From: Goniomonas avonlea
Taxonomy: Eukaryota; Cryptophyceae; Goniomonadida; Goniomonadaceae
Length of the DNA: 13,152 nt
Assembly: GCA_003573635.1 (NCBI GenBank)
Contig: QUTJ01031584.1
Location: 1-13,152 of the forward strand
Direction of reading: 5' to 3'
A model generated the notes under the pieces. That model was not told the DNA's origin. It saw only the letters and a program-made list of their open reading frames with translations, and did not search any database. Numbering within the stretch: the stretch's first letter is position 1; every line of letters starts with the position of its first letter. Both the position numbers and the translations under genes were made by a program. Positions 7,388 through 13,152 of this stretch are shown piece after piece.

Positions 7388-10300
7388 ATGCAGACAGCCA
7401 GCCCCGAAGAGGACCCTCGCAGCGAGGAGGCGAAGGAATTTCTCTTGTCTCAACTCGGGGAAAATGCCGACCGAGATCAGATATTTTCCTTTGTGGCACA
7501 GCTCTCTGCTGAAGAGCGCGCTATATTTATGGCCCAGGCCTTGAAATCTCAGAGCAGCAGTGCCCCTCCCCGCAGACGGTCTCGTGATAGCAAAGGATCC
7601 GCATCATCACGACGAAGCTCTAGCAGTACACATTTATCACCTTTTCCGACCAATCCGCTTGGTACTCCGCTCGAAATGGATTCGCCACCGCGAAAACGAT
7701 TTTGCGAGGTGTGCTTGATGATCCACTTGTTCCTTTCTGACAGTTCACAGTCGGATGGATCGGCACGTGCATCGCCAGAGGTTTGCTCTACAGTTTTTTT
7801 TGCAGTGACAGTTTTATTGACAGTCGTGTTCAGTCCGTCGATTCTCCAAACTATGAGACACGCCGAGAAATCTGCGTTCTGAGAGCACACAACACGGATC
7901 TTCTCAGACAGAATTACGCCCTCCGAGAGGTACATGGAATGATTCACGTTTCTCGCTGGCTGACGTTTTGTCAGAAATGCTTTATTCAGGAGCATCTACT
8001 TGGCGATGCGATTGTCGAGCATGGTCGAAAGGAAGCAGCAATTGAACACGCCAAGGCACAAATGCTGCAGCTGAATGAACGGTGAGGGGCCGAATCAGCA
8101 TGCTGCGAATTCTAAGTATTCGAGGCGGAACACTCACCTCGCTTGATCCAGGTTTCAAGAGATCAGTTACAAAGAGCAGGAGTACCAGGACGTCCTCCAC
8201 GAGGCAGAGGGTATCCACAGCAAAATGACAGCGAAAGAAAAGGTGCGGACGGTATTTCCGGGTTCCGTGGTAACCGAGTGGCGCAGGAAACACAGCGCCG
8301 AATGGAGCAGCTTATTCATCAGAAAGAAGAAATTCAAGGTCAGTTGTGTGTTGTGCGAGTTTCGATTCTGAGGCCATTCCTAGCTGAGCTTAATGCGGCC
8401 AACTTGGAGCTGGATGCTTGCCGAGAGAAACTTCAGGAAGCCAGCCAACTTGAGCACAAGCTCACTGTGGTCAATTTGGCTCGAGGCCGCATTGAATTGG
8501 AGAATCTGGCACTGCAAACAGAGCTGTCTTCCGTCAAAGATCAGGTTGGTGTTGTCGCGCCATGCATAACTGTACCCACCACCCTTTTCGCAGCTGGTTA
8601 CTGTGCAGCGTGAACTCTCCGCTTTGGTCAAAGAGCATCAGACTGTTGTGGCCAATGCCGAGTTTGTCAAACAGCAAAACAGAACATTGGAAATCGAGGT
8701 GCGCCCACGCTTCTAGCCGGTTTCGGCACGCTCTCTCTCTCTCTCTAAGCAGGGTTTCAGGTCCGCAAGTACGAAGAGAGTGAACACGACTTCAGCTTCA
8801 AGGAAAATATTCCCAGCCCCATTTCCTTGATCAACGAGGTGTCTCTCGTCACGCAGACTCCAGTCCCCAAGACTCCTGGAGCAGTTCGAAACACCCACCC
8901 CTTCACTCCCGTCAGCCGGGTTCCTCTCACTCCCCTTCTCCGAAGCTTTTCTGGAGCGTCTCCCGCGCCTATGCGACCCACACCGATGAAGAGCCCGAAG
9001 AACTGGGCGAAGATCACCGCCGCCACTCCCACAGTGACAGAACTTCCCGTGTGGGAGATGTCCCTCGACGATGAGATTGACAGCGCGGAGATTCAAGCCA
9101 GTATTGGGAGCGTCGGGAGTGTCAAGCGGCGCTCGCTGCCTCCCGCGTCCCCAAGGACAAACGCTAAACGGCGACAGGTGCGGCCTGCGCTTGCTTTGGG
9201 TTTGACTGGATCATGCCATCGCCACTGTGTGCATGACGGTTGTTGCGGTTTAGTGCTGCTTTGTTGGCTGGATGCCGTGGTTAGTCCTGAATCTTGACAC
9301 GGGCGGCGCTGGTGAATCCAATCACGTTCTTATGCCGATGGTGACAGGAGGCTCGCGTCCTTGAGGGCGAGTTAGAGCGCCTCAGGGCCAAGAGCGAAAG
9401 GCTCGCCACTGAGCTTGCTATTGCTGAGGACAAGATCCGCGCAGCTGAGGCCCGCAAGGCTACCGAAGTCACTAATGACGAGTCGGCCGCAAGAGCAGCC
9501 CAGCGCAAGGTGTGCTGTTGTGCCTCTTCGTGTTGCCATCAGTTGTTGCGTCAGACGGTGGACAACTGTCTATCAAACCGGCTCAGTCGGTTTTCTAGGG
9601 TCATCCGAAACCAGAATGCGTGTTGTTGGCTCTCTCAGCACCATGCGTGGCGGCGCGCTTGGCTCCTTTACATCGTCTGCGGCGCACTTTCCATCGAGCT
9701 TGGGAGTGTCTCTGAGTTCATACTGCAGGTTGAGGTTCTCGAGACTGCGGTGCGGGAGCTTCAGGACGCTCTGTCAGAAGTTCGAGGCCAGGAGGCCGCT
9801 GTTGTGCAGCAGCTCAGGACTCTCGCCGAGCTGGTGTCTGCGATGGAATCCGACGAAAAGGTGAGGACGGATTGCACCGGCTGTATCATAACCAAACAAT
9901 TTCTGTTCGAACTGTTACAGTTAGTCAGAGAATCGGTCGGAACACGTGTGTGAAGGGCAACAAGGTGTGGCAAAGCAGCAAACGGCAGACTTATCGGTTT
10001 GGGCCATCGGTAGGCGACCACTCACACTCCCCACGCAGGCTCTGCAGCAGGAGCGCGATAAATTCGAGGAAGCTCTCGCGGACGCCGAGGGCGAAATCCG
10101 GCGACTTGCCAGTGATCTCGAGTTGAGCCAGGTGCGCATCCTGGTGACGTCGTCGATGCCCGAATTGGTGTACACCTGCGTGCATTTGCAACCTGCGTGT
10201 CTAGTGTGACGTGGAGTGTGAGTCGCAGTGGGCGCCGGCGTTGACGTGCACTGGACACAACGGCGCTGAGCTGCCGGTGCTGCAACCGGTCACCCCCGGG

Positions 10301-13152
10301 GAGCACGCTTGCACTCTGACATCTACTGCAGGCGCTGCAAGCGCGTGCCGAGTCGGACAGGCTCATCGCGCAGCAGCAGGCTGCGGACGCCCAGGCCGCC
10401 GCCGTGACTGCCGAGGAGGCCCTCCGTGCTGCCCGCTCTGCTGCTCAGGTTCGATTTCCCTAAGTCCGCAGAGTTTGTCCTCCTTGCTCTTCTGCACCAA
10501 TCCCGTGTGGGTGCTTCGGGGGTTGTCGCTCAGCGGTTTCCAGACAGTTCTCTCTTCTGGTGCTTGATCTTTCTGGAGATGTGTATTTCGTTGCATCCCT
10601 TTGGCGAGGGTGGTAGAGAGGAGGCGGCTTCAGGTCCACAAATCCTCTGTCCCCACTCTCGCTCAGACCTCCGACCAGTGGCTGCTCAGCTCATAGGTTG
10701 CAGAATCCCCTCCTTGTGACATCCGTCAAGCATAAACTGTCGCGCTGTGTGCCCCCGCAATGCTTGACGAGTGCTGTCAGGCTGAGCTGAGCCGACTGCG
10801 AGACGCCACCGGGTCGATGGCGCCCGAGCTGGCGTCGCAGCGTGAGATGCTGCTCGAGTTGGCGACGCAACTGGACGCCGCCGCGCGTCGAGGTGTCCGC
10901 GACCGCAAGAGGCACTCCGAGGAGCGGGCCGCACTGCGCAAGGAGGCTGTTGAGCTGCGGCGCGTCCTCAGTTCGGCGGGCCTGGAGGTTGAAACCCTGC
11001 TGTCCAAGGCGCACGCTGCGCTTTCGGTGCGCGGAGCATGCGTTTGTGTGATGCATGATAGGCAACGAGTGTCGATGAACGGGTGGTTACCTTTTCACCT
11101 GCTGCATGCCATGGCGCTGAAACATCGCTCGCTCCACTACATCGCCCGAGACTATCTTGCGTATCAAAACTTGGTTGCGTATCAAGCCGTTGCCACGCCC
11201 AGTTCCTCCCAAGCCGCACACCGCAGGACTGACTCATCGCACAGGCGCAAGCGATGGGTCACGGTGAGGCTATGACTGCTCGCTTGGCAGTGGAGGCCGC
11301 CCTCCGCTCCGAGTTCGCTGCCTCCGAGGCGCGCGTGCGAACTCTCGAGTCCCTGCTCGAAGACGCTCGCCGCGAGGCTTCACAGGCCGCAGCAGTGCGT
11401 GCTGCAGTCGAAGGGGCCGACGGCGGCGCGGAGGCTGGAACTGGTCCTTCGCAGATGGCTCTCGCTGCTCGAGAGAAGGTTGAAGCACTTGAGAACAAGG
11501 TGTGTCCGTGCGTTGCGTTCTGGATTTCATGCATTATGCATTGCGCACAGATGCGGAGACAAAGAGGCAGAACTGAGGGTGTGGCACTTGGTCAGCAATG
11601 GGCCGCGGTCGTGTTTTGTTTGTGTCCCTTGACACCCGAGCAGCTCAAAACTGCTGAGGCTGCGCACGGCGAGATGGAGATGTCGCTGCGGCGGCAGTTT
11701 TTGGAAACGATGGAGGTGCACGGACGCGAGGTCGAGGAGCTCCAGGTGCGATCTGACCCCAAGCTTCGTGAGAAGGGAGGTGTTTTCGATTCTTGCTTCA
11801 GTTTCCGGATGTTTCGTGCGTTTTTTGGCGTCGTGTGCAGTGCAATGCAGTAGTGAGGGCAAGTGCGTGTCGCTTGCGCGGATGTTGTGTAATGCATGTC
11901 CCTTTGCTGCTCATAACAGCACGAATTGGACCTCTACGCCTGACCCGCTGACCTTGGCAGAAAAAGCGCCGGTCGCGTCGACGGAGCAGCGGCCCTGAAG
12001 ATGAGAGCGATCTCGCTGCCGAGGTTGAGGCGCAGAAACGTAGACACGGCGAGGTTGTGCAGCAGCTTCACGAACAGGTGAGAGCGATGTCGCTTCACAT
12101 GAGCAAAACACTTCTCACACACGTAACATGGAGGGAGTTGGCACGAAGCAGCGGCCTGTGTTCCGTGGTCCAGTCTGTGCTCTTGCGTGTTTGCATGCTT
12201 CTGGGATGACTGTTTCCCTACTCCTGAAGCTTGACTCACCCACTTTCGCTGTCCTCATTGTTGGTCTCAGGGTGCCAAGGCGCTTGGAGGACACAGGCAG
12301 GAGGTCGAGTCCCTGCGAAGGCACCTGACGGAAGCACGAGCCAGGCTGCAAGCCGCAGAGTCCCAGGTTGCAGGCGGGCGATCCACCCTTGTTAATATGG
12401 GTGCGACCGAGGCTGCGCTGCAAGCTCAGAAGCAAGCTCACGAGGGCGAAGTTGCACGTATTCAGGTGGGTGCAGCGGACACATTCGGGCCGAAATGGAG
12501 TGAGAGTGTGAGCGACATCTGCGCACATTGAGGTCTTGTTTGGAGACGGTTTGCTACTCTCTGGTTATATTCCGACAGTCATGAGTCACAGTCCCCTCAG
12601 AATCCTCAGCTGTCAGTGTGGCGTCGCATGACTCCCAGTCGTCCCAGAGCCACAGCTGCCCCGCACTGTCTCACACACCAGCTGCCACGACGCTGTCCTG
12701 GAGTGCGTCACATCGCGCTGCCACCTAACCCACGTAACTGAGCAGGAACTGCTTCGCCAGCATCTCCAGGAGGCCAAGGAGACACACCGACAGGCTGTGG
12801 AGGAACTCCGCGCTTCTCTTGCGTCAGCCCAGGCTGCAGCTGCTGCGGAAAAGAGCACCCAGGCAAGGCTCGTGGTGTTGGTGTTGCCTGTTGCACCAGT
12901 TGCTTCAGTCATGTATCGCGACCCACAATGACACCGAGTGACAGGACCAGCAAATCGCGCACTTGGAGACGCAGCAAGCTCTGCTGCAGTCTCAATTGGT
13001 GGCTGCAGAGGCAGCAGTGCACACCGCCACAGTGGCTGGTGACCAGCGTGAGGCCGCTGCTGTCAACGCTCGTGACGTTGCAGAGGCCCGAGTTGCTGAG
13101 CTCATGGAGCAACTCTCTGCTGCTGACGCTGAGGTGTGTTGTCTGAGAGGAG
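7388..13152 (+). CDS. Long coiled-coil protein, unrecognised, 3' end beyond the window
   Basis: Exons: 7388-7708, 7751-7780, 7834-7929, 7975-8081 (or from 7990), 8152-8242, 8287-8338, 8384-8544, 8594-8698, 8761-9177, 9348-9509, 9729-9860, 10039-10131, 10332-10448, 10781-11026, 11245-11499, 11644-11745, 11961-12077, 12271-12465, 12746-12862, 12945-13133; an intron opens at 13134. This gives 1035 residues so far. The start is the first ATG after an in-frame TGA at 7358. Layout: helical N-terminus (1-55), Ser/Arg-rich segment (56-107), first coiled coil (about 118-330), Pro/Thr-rich linker (about 340-460) with several TP/SP sites including TPMKSPK and a KRR-11-KRR bipartite NLS-like motif (443-459), then a long Ala/Glu/Gln/Arg coiled coil (461-1035) interrupted by KKRRSRRRSS (830-839). 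No motor, kinase or other enzymatic motif is seen. The family is unknown to me; lamin-, NMCP-, Tpr/Mlp- or centrosome-like structural roles are possible, none shown. 18 of 20 introns are phase 0. Confidence 0.82.
8730..8746 (+). repeat. CT dinucleotide run forming an intronic pyrimidine tract
   Basis: About eight CT units just before the acceptor of coiled-coil intron 8. Two acceptors are possible, 8752 and 8760. Only 8760 keeps the frame that continues into VRKYEESEHDF. Confidence 0.7.
12863..12944 (+). other. Probable GC-AG intron in the coiled-coil gene
   Basis: The donor reads CAG|GCAAGG and the acceptor gtgacag. Removing these 82 bases joins AEKSTQ to DQQIAHLE in phase 0, continuing the heptads. 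CAG|GCAAG is the strong form typical of GC donors. The only in-phase GT alternative nearby is the weak CTC|GTGGTG at 12872, which would add Ala-Arg-Leu. Confidence 0.6.

Noticed and set aside
9178-9347. Introner-like family among the long introns 9-19 of the coiled-coil gene
   Set aside because: By eye the long introns share no common sequence or terminal inverted repeats, so a recently spread intron element is not supported.

Overview
The window is nuclear DNA of a eukaryote, most likely a unicellular protist or other microbial eukaryote. It is moderately GC-rich and gene-dense. The genes are cut by many very short spliceosomal introns (mostly 42-70 nt, GT-AG, CAG|G-type junctions), and flanking DNA carries minisatellites and simple repeats. 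I cannot name the lineage from the sequence alone.

Layout. (1) 1-330: weak traces of a protein-kinase domain (HR..GAN-like loop, an exon-sized VKVSDFG block, RWAAPD) in broken frames, probably a decayed gene or gene end. (2) 934-2861, plus strand: complete importin-alpha (karyopherin alpha) gene with 8 exons and a 521-residue product. (3) 2862-4064: convergent intergenic DNA with a tandem palindrome, short degenerate repeats and a C-tract holding the only N. (4) 4065-7218, minus strand: pepsin-family (A1) aspartic protease with signal peptide, both catalytic Asp motifs and an Asp7 tract. By my splice reconstruction, two further exons across repeat-filled introns add a transmembrane segment and a cytosolic tail ending in YSDL. 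(5) 7219-7387: 169-bp divergent promoter region with a perfect 12-bp palindrome. (6) 7388-13152, plus strand: 5' part of a long unrecognised coiled-coil protein. It has 20 exons and 1035 residues in the window and runs off the right edge.

How the genes relate. The protease and coiled-coil genes are head-to-head and share a short upstream region. Importin-alpha and the protease are tail-to-tail. No pathway links all three. The coiled-coil protein carries a bipartite NLS-like motif and CDK-type sites, so it may be nuclear cargo of importin-alpha, but the adjacency is probably coincidental.

Most notable points: the probable BACE-like membrane topology of the protease, with intron retention predicting a soluble form; its Phe at the flap position and near-absent propeptide; a 60-bp hairpin-containing minisatellite in one of its introns; and the coiled-coil gene, with near-uniform phase-0 introns, an abrupt change of intron length half-way, and a probable GC-AG intron. 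All splice junctions were read by eye and have no transcript support.
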